Assembly: GCF_027887165.1 (NCBI RefSeq)
Contig: NC_077232.1
Span: 16,441,255-16,505,254, forward strand
Source of the DNA: Monodelphis domestica
Lineage: Eukaryota > Chordata > Mammalia > Didelphimorphia > Didelphidae
Length of the DNA: 64,000 bases
Direction: 5' to 3'
A program made the translations under genes and the position numbers. The notes below the pieces were generated by a model. That model was given only the letters and a program-made list of their open reading frames with translations. It was not told where the DNA came from and did no database searches. Shown piece by piece: positions 12,439 to 24,400 of this stretch. Every line of letters begins with the position of its first letter. The first letter of the stretch is position 1.

Positions 12439-12604
12439 GACTAAGACCTTGAACACAAGAGTCTTGGAAATAATTGTGTCCCCCAAACCACCAGACCTGC
12501 TTCGAGTTCAGTCCCCAATAGAAGGCATCAATGAAGACAGAAATCATTATGGAGAAGGGATTCACTTTCCTCATTACTGCAAAAGTTAAATTTAATCTCA
12601 AATA

Positions 12605-13390
12605 ATAAAAATATTATATTTTAAGAGATTTATTAATGATCATTAGAAATAAAGGAATAAAAGGTAACAAAATAAAACCACGTGCCCATGGCTAATCTAT
12701 CTGTTCAAAAACCCCGCTCACCCACAACCATGGTTGCAACCCAGGAAGCCGAGAGGATGAGACCAGCAACCTCACTCAATACATCTCTCTATGTAAATTA
12801 CCACACAGTGACAGGAAGTCAGAGGGCTCCTGGGAAATGTAGTTTTTAGGGTAATTGATTATTAATGACACATTACTACCATCAACTGCTGACCAAATAC
12901 CCCCAGTAGTCAGATAAGCCCAGTAGCCCTGAGAGTGTCACAACTTCGCCAGCCACCATTCCTGCTTCTAGCCCAGCTGGAGACATAGACGGGGGCTAGC
13001 TATACCCACCAACTGCCAGGCTAGCTGCCACTTACAGGGCAGGAGACCAAACTAATTAAGCAGCAGAGCTCCCCAGGGCAAAGACAGGAGGCAGCCAAGA
13101 AGTCGATTGATGGAGACTTGGAGCTTGGTCAGACATAAAAGGCGTCTGACCAAGAAATAAAAAATCCCAGCTTATTGTCATGGAATAAAATGGCGGGATG
13201 TACTCCCTCCCTCGACAGGCTCAATGGAAGTATCCTCCAGACTCCAGCAGGAGGCAAGAGGACCAAATGGAACGCTTCCCTTGTGGTTTTGACTTCTTTT
13301 TTAGTTCTGCATCTTGAAGGCTTTTCATTCGACATAGCTTAGAGAGTATGAATATTGAACGTGGCAGCAGCTATCAAAACGTAACTCTTA
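12605..13390 (-). mobile_element. LTR-like fossil (candidate solo LTR of an endogenous retrovirus)
   Basis: The 12605-12880 part is a reversed relative of 28520-28820 and resembles 18235-18485. The shared part holds a poly(A)-signal-like core, as an LTR would. The upper boundary is uncertain. No internal retroviral genes are seen. Old by divergence. Family not assigned. Confidence 0.4.
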
Positions 13391-13402
13391 AATTGTGATC
13401 AA

Positions 13403-13575
13403 TGGGGACAGCTAGGTGGCTCATTGGATAGAGACAGGAGGTGTTGGGTCCAAACCTGGCCTCAGACACTTCCTAGCTGTGTGACCTTGGGCAAGTCACT
13501 TAACCCCCATTGCCTAGTTCTTACCACTCTTCTGCCTTGCCTTACCATTCTTCTAAAACAGAGTTTGTTAAAAAA
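13403..13575 (+). mobile_element. Mar1-type SINE
   Basis: Head GGGGACAGCTAGGTGGCTCA through to the A-rich tail; a small deletion in the head region. Confidence 0.83.
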
Positions 13576-13714
13576 AATAAATTAATGGTAATGAATCAAT
13601 ACGATATCTTGGTGATGGTGAGCAATGGTTTTCTCTGGATTAGTAGTCCATCTCCCATGTAGTTTATTTGTTGAATTTCAAAGGATATGCTGAGGTAATT
13701 GCTATTTGTATTGT

Positions 13715-13980
13715 TCTTGCTCTTCACTCATTCAATCATGTCTGACTCTACATGACACCATGGCTTTTGTCCGTGGAGCCTTCATGGCAAAGACACTAGA
13801 ATGGTTTGCTATTCCCTTCTTCAGAGTGTCCACATTTTACAGATATGGGGCAGAGTCAAATAGTTTAAAGTGACTTGCCCAGGGTCATTAAGCTAGTAAA
13901 TATTTAAGGTCAGATTTGAATTCAGATCTTTCTGACACCCTTTCCAATGTTCTATCTACTGCACTACCTACCTGTCCCCA
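13715..13980 (-). mobile_element. WSINE-like tRNA/CORE SINE, reverse
   Basis: Reversed GTCTGACTCTACATGACACC and TTTACAGATATGGGGCA blocks of a second marsupial SINE type. A second, more diverged reverse copy follows at about 13995-14245. Confidence 0.65.
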
Positions 13981-13989
13981 AATGCCATT

Positions 13990-14248
13990 ATACTCATTAT
14001 TATCATTGTTTGGGGCATTTTTCACCTGTGTCTAACTTGATAACTGGGGTTTTCTTGGCAAAGATACTGGGGTGCTCTGACATTTCCTTCTCCAGCCCAT
14101 TTTTACAAATGAAAAAATTGAGACAAATAGGGTTAAATGACTTGCCCACATTCACCCAGTTAATAAATATCTGGGGCCAGATTTTAACACAGGAATATGA
14201 CTTCCTGACTTAAGGCCAGCCACTATCCACTAAACTCCCTAGGTGCCC
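13990..14248 (-). mobile_element. WSINE-like SINE, reverse, diverged
   Basis: Same element type as the preceding copy: GGGGTTTTCTTGGCAAAGAT and AAATGACTTGCCCA blocks, reversed. Confidence 0.6.
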
Positions 14249-14589
14249 TGTGTTACTATTAGGTTATGGCTATTATTATGGCTGTCATTATTGTGAGGTT
14301 AATATTATTAGGCAACTAGATTTTGCAGTGACTAGAATAGTGGATTTAGATGCTAGAAGACCTCAGTTCAAATTCGTAAACACTGTGTGTTCCAGGGCAA
14401 ATCACTTAACCTCTCTTGGCCTCAGTTTCCTCATATATGAAATGGGGGTAATAGCACTTGCCTCACAGTGTTATTGTGAGGATCAAATAAGACAACAAAA
14501 GTAAAGCATTTTACAAACCTTAAAGCACCATAGAATTGTTCGTGGTTATTATTATTGTTGCTGGTATTCTTTTTAACCCATCACGTTTA

Positions 14590-15085
14590 TTACTTTTTTT
14601 AATTCTATTTTATTGTCATGCAAAACACTTCCATATTGATCACTGTGGTAAGAGCAAACTCATACATAACCAAAACCCTAAAATAAAACCATAATTACAC
14701 TGATGCAAAAGATGTCTCCAACAGTTCTTTCTCTGCAGGTGGAGAGCATTCCCTATCATAAAGAAGAGGCAGCTGGGTGACTCAGTGGATGGAGAGCCAA
14801 ATCTAAAGAGGGGAGGTGCTGGGTTCAAATCTGGTCTCAGACACTTCCCAGCTGGGTGACCCTGGGCAAGTCACTTGACCCCCACTGCCTAGTCCTTACT
14901 ACTCTTCTGCCTTAGATCCAATACACAGTTTTGATTCTAAGACGTAAAGTGGGGGATTTTATGAAAAAATAAATTTTAAGAAAAAATAATGATTTAGAAC
15001 CTTTTTTCACATAATTATGGATGACTTTGATTTCTTCATCTGAAAGCTGCTTGTTCATATCCTTTGACCATTTGTCAATTGCTGT
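14590..15085 (-). mobile_element. Two reverse L1 3' fragments interrupted by a SINE
   Basis: 14590-14763 is reversed L1 3' end sequence (TTATTGTCATGCAAAACAC, compare 61795-61815). 14985-15085 is reversed late ORF2 (compare 8415-8510). A plus-strand Mar1-type SINE (14766-14965) sits between them. It ends right before the possible exon relic. Confidence 0.75.
14766..14965 (+). mobile_element. Mar1-type SINE
   Basis: Full-length copy from AGGCAGCTGGGTGACTCAGT to the AAGTGGGGGATTTT tail, inside reversed L1 sequence. Confidence 0.85.
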
Positions 15086-15119
15086 TGTTAGTATTATCAT
15101 CATTACCAACTCTGGAGAG

Positions 15120-15207
15120 TCTCCTAAAGACGCGATGTCTATTGCCCAGATGCTTCCTTCCCAGGATAAGCTGCCAGAAAGTCGCCTTGGAGGGTCTGGA
15201 GAAGGTA
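15120..15207 (+). pseudogene. Possible relic of a cobalamin-binder exon 6 upstream of CBLIF
   Basis: Bases 15136-15165 match the CBLIF exon 6 segment starting at 25338 at 27 of 30 positions, reading MSIAQMLPS against MSIAQILPS. The match then decays, but a GTAAAC donor follows 23 codons plus one base after the ATG codon; in exon 6 a GTAAGC donor follows 25 codons plus one base, the same phase. Upstream (about 14990-15085) is antisense L1, which may have removed the 5' part of the exon. Inference: a fragment of an extra tandem copy of the TCN1/CBLIF family. No neighbouring exon copies were found. Confidence 0.5.
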
Positions 15208-15390
15208 AACATTGATAAGGACCCGAGAAAAGAACGTCCAGTGAATGGAAGAGGTTGAAGGTCAGCGTACACGAACAAAGGAATAGGTAGGGAACAAGGC
15301 GAGGGAAGGAGGCAAGGGCCACTTTTGCAGAAACAAAGAAGGAGTGAGATGGTCTTGTGGTCCAAGAGTCCCAGCAGAAGAGCAAGAAAG

Positions 15391-15469
15391 ATGATCCTGT
15401 TGGCAATCCCTGTCTTGAGCCTCTGCTGGGCTATGAGGGGGGCCTCCGCCTTCCCAAGGAGTGAATGCT
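15391..15469 (+). CDS. CBLIF: CBLIF exon 1 coding part, signal peptide
   Basis: It encodes [20 protein letters not shown] and the first mature residues FPRSEC, and ends in phase 1 at a GTGAGT donor. The leucine-rich core followed by a small-residue cleavage site fits secretion from gastric cells. No TATA box is obvious in the 150 bp upstream. Confidence 0.9.
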
Positions 15470-18400
15470 GTGAGTGTGGTCATCTTCCATTTGAAAATTG
15501 GGGCGAGAGGGGGAGAAGAGATGAGAAATAGCTCTTGCCTGGGAAGTGGCTGCTAAGTGTGAGTTCTGTATTTGTTCTGCGTGTGTTAGTGTCTTCCCCC
15601 TCGTGATTTTTTAAAGTTTATTTTGTGTCCTTCTACTTTACTGAAGCTATTAATTATCTCAGTTTGCTGATTCTCTAAGATTTTCAAAGTAAATATCTTG
15701 GGGAAATGTGCTGGATTTGAAGCTAAATAAATTGAACTTTAATCCCTCTTACTACATGTGTGACCCTGGGCAAGTCATTTGATGTCTCTGGGATTCCATC
15801 TCTTCATCTGTAAAATGAAGGAGTCGGAGGAGATGGCCTCTCGGGTCCCTTTGGGTTCTAAATCTATGATCTTACGATAACATTATCCTGGGTAAAATGT
15901 TTCTCTGGGAAGAAGAATAAGTAGATGCTTGAGCAACTGCTTTCTGGTTCTTAGCTGTTCCCCCAGAAAAGCAAGCTTTGGTGGAAGACCTCCAGGATAT
16001 CATGGAGAGCTCCGTGACTCCATCATCCTTTCCCAATCCCAGCATCCTGATTGCCATGAACCTGGTTGGGGGCCACAATGCAGAGGCCCAGAGGCTCCTC
16101 ACTCATATGATCTTGTCCACCGACCCAGAAGGTAACACACATTGGCAAGCTCAGTGACACTCTTTCAAAATTCCCAACCTTTGGGGGCAGCTGGGTAGCT
16201 CAGTGGATGGAGAGCCAGGCCTAGAGATGGGAGGTCCTAGGTTCAAATCTGGCCTCAGACACTTCCCAGCTGGGTGACCCTGGGCAAGTCACTTGACCCC
16301 CATTGCCTAGTCCTTACCACTCTTCTACCTTGGAACCAATACACAGTCTTGATTCCAAGATGGCAGGCAGGAGTTTAAAAATAAAATAAAATAAAATAAA
16401 ATTCCCAACCTCTTAGGTCAACTGTGAAGAAAGCCCTTTGGTAAACCCCAGGGTCCTGCAAAATGGGAGCAATTCCTCTGCTCAGCTCTATTTTAGGTTC
16501 AAACTTGAATTCCAAACCCATCAGTGCTACACTGTCTCACTACAAGGCACACCTCACAAATCATCACAAAGCTTCTGCCTGAATACCTCTGGTGAAATCA
16601 AATCACTGCTTTGTACAAGCTCTCCCATTCCATTTTCAGACAGTTCTCAATAGTAGTAAATTCTCTCCCCTAAGGAAACAAACTCCATCACCCCCTGCTT
16701 CTACCTCTGCCCTCCAGACTATGCAGAATAACTCTAGGATCTCTTCCAGGCAGTCTCATGACCAAGTAGAAAGAGCCAGGATGCCTGGATTCAAAACCCA
16801 ACTCTGATGCTTCCTACCTGTGTGACCTTGTGCAAGTCATTCAACCTCCTCATCAGTAAAATGAGGCTCGGAGCTCATGGCCTCTGAGGTCCCTCCTAGC
16901 TGTAGAACTATGATCCATGGGAAAACCCTTCCTGGTCCTTCACTAATTTGTTGCTTGAATACATCTTCTCAATGGCAAAGCCAGTCTAGTTCTTTTTCTT
17001 TTTCTCCTAAGGAAAGCCATTTCACAAACTGAGTTACTTTCAGAAAATAAAAGTTATCTGGATAAAGTAAAAGTGAGCAATTTTCCCTTGGCCAAGAGGC
17101 TTTCATGCCTGAATCAAAGGGTGACTTCCTGCTCCTGCCCCCCTTGCAGATCTTACCACTGGCCAGCTGGCCCTCAACGTCATGGCTCTCGCCTCATCCT
17201 GCCAAAATCCTGGGAACAGAGTCTTGGTGCTGAAAAAGAAAATGGAGAATTGGTCATCTTCAAGTAAGAGGGGAGCAGAAGGGAGAGGGGGAGGAAATGA
17301 TCTAGACCTTCTCCCCAAACTCTAACCCCAGAGAAGAAGGGGACAGAGAAGCGGGTGAGGAAAGAGGAGACTATGGCCACCAATTCTTTCTCCCTGTTCT
17401 TTCTGGAGATGGTTACAAATCCTACCAGGTGATGTGAGGTTCGTCTACAAGTCTGCTCCTTCATAGAAAGGTGGAGGCATCTAGGGATATAAAGCCCTGG
17501 AGATGGAATACAAATCCTGCTTTGGGCACTTATTAGCTGTGTGACTATAGGCAGGGCAATCAGCTCTGGCTCGCCATCTCCTTACCGATCAAATGAAAGG
17601 AGATGAGGAGGCATTGATTCACTGGAGGAGGCGGCATCATGGACAATGATGCTCCATCTCTTTGGCTCCTTTCCTTTACTGAAGGAATCTACCCATTACC
17701 CACAACTCTCCTTCATAGAGAAACTTTCTGGCAATCCCACATGAACATATTTTCTCTTTCTCCATTCCCAGAACAATCCCACTGATCCAATCTGGCCATA
17801 CTCATGTCCCAATTGATTTTCCAGGTCCACAAGACCCACATTCAGTCTTCTACGGACCCAGCCTGGGACTCTTGGCTCTGTGCCAAGAGAATCAAGAGGG
17901 GACCTTGGAACTAGCTGTCAGACTTTCCAAGATGTTGCTAGCCAATGTTTCCCCCTTCAACATGGGTGAGTGAGGAGCTGCTCCAAACCCTTCTGAGCTG
18001 GAAGTGGGCTAGGAGAAAATATAGTAAATGGCAAATCTGGAAACCAAAGGTAAGTAGCAACCCAGAGATGAGAGCAGAGGAGGAGCAGAGCATCATCTGG
18101 TGGCAAAGAGGTAATACACAGGAGCACGTCCAAAGCATTGGATGTGGGGCCACCAGAGAGGATTATTCCTAACTAGGAGCAAATGAAGTCATTCATTCGC
18201 AAGAATCTCTTCAATCCCTGCACTGTACACAGTACCTAATGTGGGTTTTTTAATTAATATTCCATAACTATTATATTTTATTAAGGTTTATTAATAATAA
18301 CTAAAGTAAAAGAACTACCTGAACCCAGCCTGGCCAAAAGAAAAAGAGCACGAGGGAGGAGTTACAGCAAACTTAAAAACAAATGTGGCCACAGAAAGTG

Positions 18401-21400
18401 GTGGAGAGAGGAGAGGAATTCTGGGAAATACTGAAGGACTTCTGGGGGATGAAGTCCAAAGGTTCAAAATTCCACTTATACATTAGATAGGTATTAGATA
18501 TACAAAGAGAGAAAATGAAACAATCCCTATTCTAAAAAGGCTTTTGTTCAAATAGAGGAAGTTGCTATGTATTCATATATTTGTAGAATAAATGTAAGAG
18601 GAATCAATGAAAAAAAAGCTAAGTAAAAAGCAATTTGAGAGTCCAAAGTAAAGAAAAATACCAGCAAAAATAATGACAAATGATATTTATTTGGCCTCTT
18701 AAAATTTACTTCATTTGTGTCAATTCAACAAGTACTTTTCTTTTCTTCCTTAAAAACCCTTACCTTGGGAGGAGATAAGTGACTCAACACATTGACAGTC
18801 AGGCCTAGAGATGGGAGGTCCTGGGTTCAAATCTGGCCTTAGACACTTCCTAGGTATGTGACCCTGGACAAGTCACTTAACCCCCATTGCGTAGCCCTTA
18901 CCACTTTTCTCCCTTGGAACCAATATATAATATTGATCCTAAGGCAGAATGTTAGGGATTTTTTAAAACAACCAACTTATATTTTGTCTTAGAATTGATA
19001 CTAAGTATCAGTTCCAGGGAAGATTTTTAACCAGATCCCAGAGTGTTGAAAAGAGAATAATCTATAATGTGGCTATAGAAATAAGTTGGGTGCAAGGCTG
19101 TGATGGTCTTTAAAGGCTAAACAGAGAGGTTTCTATTTGATCCTAGAGGCAACAGGAAGCCACTACTGCAGTGATGACAAATCTTTTGAGGACCCCATGC
19201 CTTACCCCACCCACCCCCCAGACTGCCCATATTATGCCCTGCCCCCAAATGCTTGTCTCACTCCCTGACTGCATGCAGTGCCCCACCCACCCCTGCCTTT
19301 GCAGCATCAAAGGCAGGGTGCCACAGCTGTGCACAGCAGGCTAGTCATGATCAACCCCTGGAGTCATTGAGGGCAGCCTCGCTCATACCCTGAGACAGTA
19401 GAGGAAGGCTAGAATGCCTTCCAGGTGGTTCCAGGCTCCAAGCTGACCAAGTCAGGGGCCTGTGCCTGCCTACAGAGAGGTCTCTGCATGCCATCTCTGG
19501 CACACGTGCCATAAGTTCATCATCACAGCACTAGTGTGTATTACAGAGAAAAGTAAAAGTCAGATTGATGCTTAAGGAAAGCAGCTTTGACAGCTGAATG
19601 GATGATGGAAGGGAGTAGGAAGAGACTTGAGAGAAGGAGCAAATAGGCTATCACAATAGTTTAGGGGAGAAGCAATGAGGCCCTGAATTAACATGGTAAC
19701 TAGAAAGGGAGAAGGAGGTAAATAAGAATGATATTGCAGAGACAGAAAGAGTCTTGTCAACTGATTAAATATGTGAGGTGAGTGTAAGGGAATGAGGAAA
19801 ATGCAAAGGCTTTAAACCTGGGAGACTAGAAGAGTGGTGGGACCTTTGACAGAAATAAGAAAGCCTAGAAGAAAGATGAGTTTGGCAAGAGTAATATCTT
19901 TTATTAAGCACTTTCTATGTGCTTTACAAATATTATCTCAGTGGATCCTCACAATAACCCCAGGAGATAAATGTTATTATAATACCCATTTACAGTTGAG
20001 GAAATCGAGACAAAAACAGAGGTTAAATGACTTGTCCTAAGCTGGTAAGTGTCTGAGGTGAGATCTGAATTCAGGTCTTCCTGATTCCAGGCCTAGCACT
20101 CTATCCTCTGCATCATTTAGCTACCTTTACAGATAAAGAATTCTATTTTTGACACAAGTTTGAAAGACCTTTGAAACATCCAGATTGAAACGCTCGCTCT
20201 CCAGATAGTGTTATAGGACCAAAACTCAGGGGAAACACTAGGGCTGAGTATTTAGATCTGGGAGTCAGAATATCCATAGTTAGGAATTAAGACATAGCTT
20301 GAGAAGACAGAAGAATAGCGTCTAAGGATGGTTTTTAATGATGGGGAGCCTTAGGCGTGTTGAAAGATAATAGGAAGGGGCAGCTGAGTAGCTCAGTAGA
20401 TTGAGAGTCAGGCCTAGAGATGGGAGGTCCTGGGTTCAAATCTGTCTTCACACACTTCCCAGTTGTGTGACCCTGGGCAAGTCCCCCATTGCCTAGCCCT
20501 TACCACTCTTCTGCCTTGGAACCAATACAATGAGTATTCATTTGGAGGAAGGAAGGAAGGAAGGAAGGAAGGAAGGAAGGAAGGAAGGAAGGAAGGAAGG
20601 AAGGAAGGAAGGAAGGAAGGAAGGAAGGAAGGAAGGAAGGAAGGAAGGAAGGAAGGAAGGAAGGAAGGAAGGAAGGAAGGAAGGAAGGAAGGAAGGAAGG
20701 AAGGAAGGAAGGAAGGAAAGAAGGAAGGAAGGAAGGAAGGAAGGAAGGAAGGAAGGAAGGAAGGGAGGGAGGGAGGGAGGGAGGGAGCACAGGCATTGGG
20801 AAGGGGTAGAAGAAGGGAAGAGAGAGGAGATGGGAGAGCATTCATGTGACTAGCAATCTGCATGTCGTATGCTCTGCAGATACTGGAGCCATGGCGACCC
20901 TGGCCTTGACTTGTGTTAGCAATAAGATTCCTGAAGACCCGGAGGATGAATACAATCAGTTATTTGGTCAAGTATTAACAAAGATGGTAAAGCACATCAG
21001 TGGCAGAATTGAAGACAATGGCCTCATTGGGGGATCCTACAGCACAGGCTTAGCCATGCAGGTAACCAATAAAGGACCACTGGGGAAAACCCAGCATTTG
21101 GAAATGGGCAGCTGGGAAATTTTTCATCATGACTCCAATAATGTCTAACTGTGTGATACCCACCAAATTCCTTCATTATATCTCCTCTGTGGGGAGGCCG
21201 TGTGGCACAGTGTAAAAAGTTCTGGCTCTCTGATAAGAATTCTGAGCCTCAAAGCCAGCCCATGAAAATATCTGTATGACCTTGAGCAAGTCACCTCATT
21301 TTCATGGGCCTCCATCTCCTCCTCTGTAAAATAAGGGGATCGGATGAGACAGCCTCCAACCCTATCTCAATGAACCTGTGATCATTAAGGTGTTTGACTC

Positions 21401-24400
21401 TATTTCTCTGTTGGTCAAATGGGAGTAATGATGGTGGATCCTTCCCAACCTCACAGGATAAGAATGATGACTCTATGGGATGTAGTTGGAGATTCCTTGA
21501 AAGGAAGATTATACAAAAAAAAAATCTAAGTTTTAAATTATAAAGATAATAAAAATTCAATTCTCATTCATTATCAGAAAAGGTTTAGGGAGCAGCTGGG
21601 TAGCTCAGTGGATGGAGAGCCAGTCCTAGAGATGGGAGGTCCTGGGTTTAAATCTGTCCTCAGACACTTCCCAGCTGGGTGACCCTGGGCAAGTCACTTA
21701 ACCTCCATTGCCTAGCCCTTACCACTCTTCTACCTTGGAACCAATACACAGTCTTGATTCTAAGGCAGAAGGCAGGGGTTTGAAAAAAATAAATTGACTC
21801 AAGGAGCAGCTGGGTGGCTCAGTGGATGGAGAGCCAGGCCTGGAGATGGGAGGTCCTGGGTTCAAATCTGGCCTCAGACACTTTCTAGCTGTGTGGCCCT
21901 GGGCAAGTCACTTGACCCCCATTGCCTAGCCTTTACCACTCTTCTGCCTTGGAACCAATACACCAGATTGATTCCAAGATGGAAGGTGAGGGTTTAAAAA
22001 GAGAAAAGAAAAGGTTTAACAGCTCCTCCAGGAAATCCTGGACACTGCTGGATTGTAGATTTCTAGATCTATAGCTTTAAGGAAACCCCAGGCCATCTAA
22101 TTCAACCTCCTCATTTTACAGAAGAGGCCAATGTGCCATAAGCACGCCTATGATGCAGATTTAATTTTTTGCTAACCTCTAGTGACCGTTCTTCCCCTTT
22201 AGACCAGGCAGGAAATGTTCCCATCATTCCTGGTATCGGTTCTCTTGTATTTGAAGCTTCATCACCTGCCCTATACATTCCTATGAGTCCCGGCACTTTC
22301 TAATAAAAGGCAGGCTCTAATTCAAACACTGATAACCAAGGTCTTGGCCTTTCTTTTTTCAGGGCTTTGGTGACACAGCCCGTTCTCTTGTTCTGTAGTT
22401 ATCACCGTTCTGATAGGAAGCAGTTGGCAGTCCGAGGCTTAGGGTCATGGGAGCCTATGCTTAGAGCTGGACGGGATCTCAGAGATCATCGGGTCCAACC
22501 TCCCCATTTTACAGATAGGGAAACCAAGGCCCAGAGGGGTTACACGACTTCCCCAACATCACGTGGGTAGGTAATATAGGAGAAGGGAATCATTAGGGTC
22601 TAGGCGGACTCAACGGAATGCCCTGAATCCTATGGCAGAAGGAAGACTCATTTGCCAAGACCAGGCCTGATCCGTAATGAGATTTCGAAGTAGAAATGTG
22701 AGGTCAAAGACACCAACGGAGGAGGGCCAGCTAGCTGTGTTCATTCAGATGCCTGCTGGGTGGCATGATGGAAAGAGACCCGTGTGTGAATCCTGCCTGA
22801 CATACTTGCAGACGATACGACCCCGGGCGGTTTCCCCATATATAAAATGAGATAATAATAGAATCGCCCTCCAAGGATTGTTGTGAGGATCAACTGGGGT
22901 AACATACGTAAAAGTGCTTTGCTGTTCTTAAAGTGCTACGTGAATGTTTGCTGTTATATTAGCTAGTTACTGGGGGGAAAGACCCACCCAAAGGATCAGC
23001 CCGTAGCCTCGGAGCCAAGGTTGGTCATCAGTTTGTTGGAAGCAGATTTAGATATGGGCATGAGCACAGTGTGGAGACAGAGACAGAGAGACAGAGACAG
23101 AGAGGAAAGAGGAGGGAGACAAGGGAGGAGAGAAGAGAAGGTGGAGAAAACAGGGGAGGGAGTGACAGAGAGACAGAGACAAAGAGGAAAGAGGAGGGAG
23201 ACAAGGGAGGAGAGAAGAGAAGGTGGAAAAAACAGGGGAGGGAGAGACAGAGATAAAGAGACAATCACAGAGACAGGGAGATGGGGGCAAGGGAGTGACA
23301 GAGACAGAGAGGAAAGAGGAGGGAGACAAGGGAGGAGAGAAGAGAAGGTGGAGAAAACAGGGGAGGGAGAGACAAAGATAAAGAGACAGTCACAGAGACA
23401 GGGAGATGGGGGCAAGGGAGTGACAGAGACAGAGAGGAAAGAGGAGGGAGACAAGGGAGGAGAGAAGAGAAGGTGGAGAAAACAGGGGAGGGAGTGACAA
23501 AGAGACAGAGACAAAGAGGAAAGAGGAGGGAGACAAGGGAGGAGAGAAGAGAAGGTGGAGAAAACAGGGGAGGGAGTGACAGAGAGACAGAGACAAAGAG
23601 GAAAGAGGAGGGAGACAAGGGAGGAGAGAAGAGAAGGTGGAGAAAACAGGGGAGGGAGAGACAAAGATAAAGAGACAGTCACAGAGACAGGGAGATGGGG
23701 GCAAGGGAGTGACAGAGACAGAGAGGAAAGAGGAGGGAGACAAGGGAGGAGAGAAGAGAAGGTGGAGAAAACAGGGGAGGGAGTGACAGAGAGACAGAGA
23801 CAAAGAGGAAAGAGGAGGGAGACAAGGGAGGAGAGAAGAGAAGGTGGAGAAAACAGGGGAGGGAGAGACAAAGATAAAGAGACAGTCACAGAGACAGGGA
23901 GATGGGGACAAGGGAGTGACAGAGACAGAGAGGAAAGAGGAGGGAGACAAGGGAGGAGAGAAGAGAAGGTGGAGAAAACAGGGGAGGGAGTGACAGAGAG
24001 ACAGAGACAAAGAGGAAAGAGGAGGGAGACAAGGGAGGAGAGAAGAGAAGGTGGAGAAAACAGGGGAGGGAGAGACAGAGATAAAGAGACAATCACAGAG
24101 ACAGGGAGATGGGGGCAAGGGAGTGACAGAGACAGAGAGGAAAGAGGAGGGAGACAAGGGAGGAGAGAAGAGAAGGTGGAGAAAACAGGGGAGGGAGAGA
24201 CAAAGATAAAGAGACAGTCACAGAGACAGGGAGATGGGGACAAGGGAGTGACAGAGACAGAGAGGAAAGAGGAGGGAGACAAGGGAGGAGAGAAGAGAAG
24301 GTGGAGAAAACAGGGGAGGGAGAGACAAAGATAAAGAGACAGTCACAGAGACAGGGAGATGGGGGCAAGGGAGTGACAGAGACAGAGAGGAAAGAGGAGG

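Noticed and set aside
20463-20863. KEGR / SFLP repeat proteins
   Set aside because: Translation of a GGAA microsatellite; the same occurs at 30006-30475.
22996-24334. Very long open frames on both strands (up to 428 codons, [12 protein letters not shown]-type and [13 protein letters not shown]-type)
   Set aside because: They lie entirely within the 82/125-bp minisatellite; the frames are open because of purine-rich composition and have no start context, domain or splice evidence.
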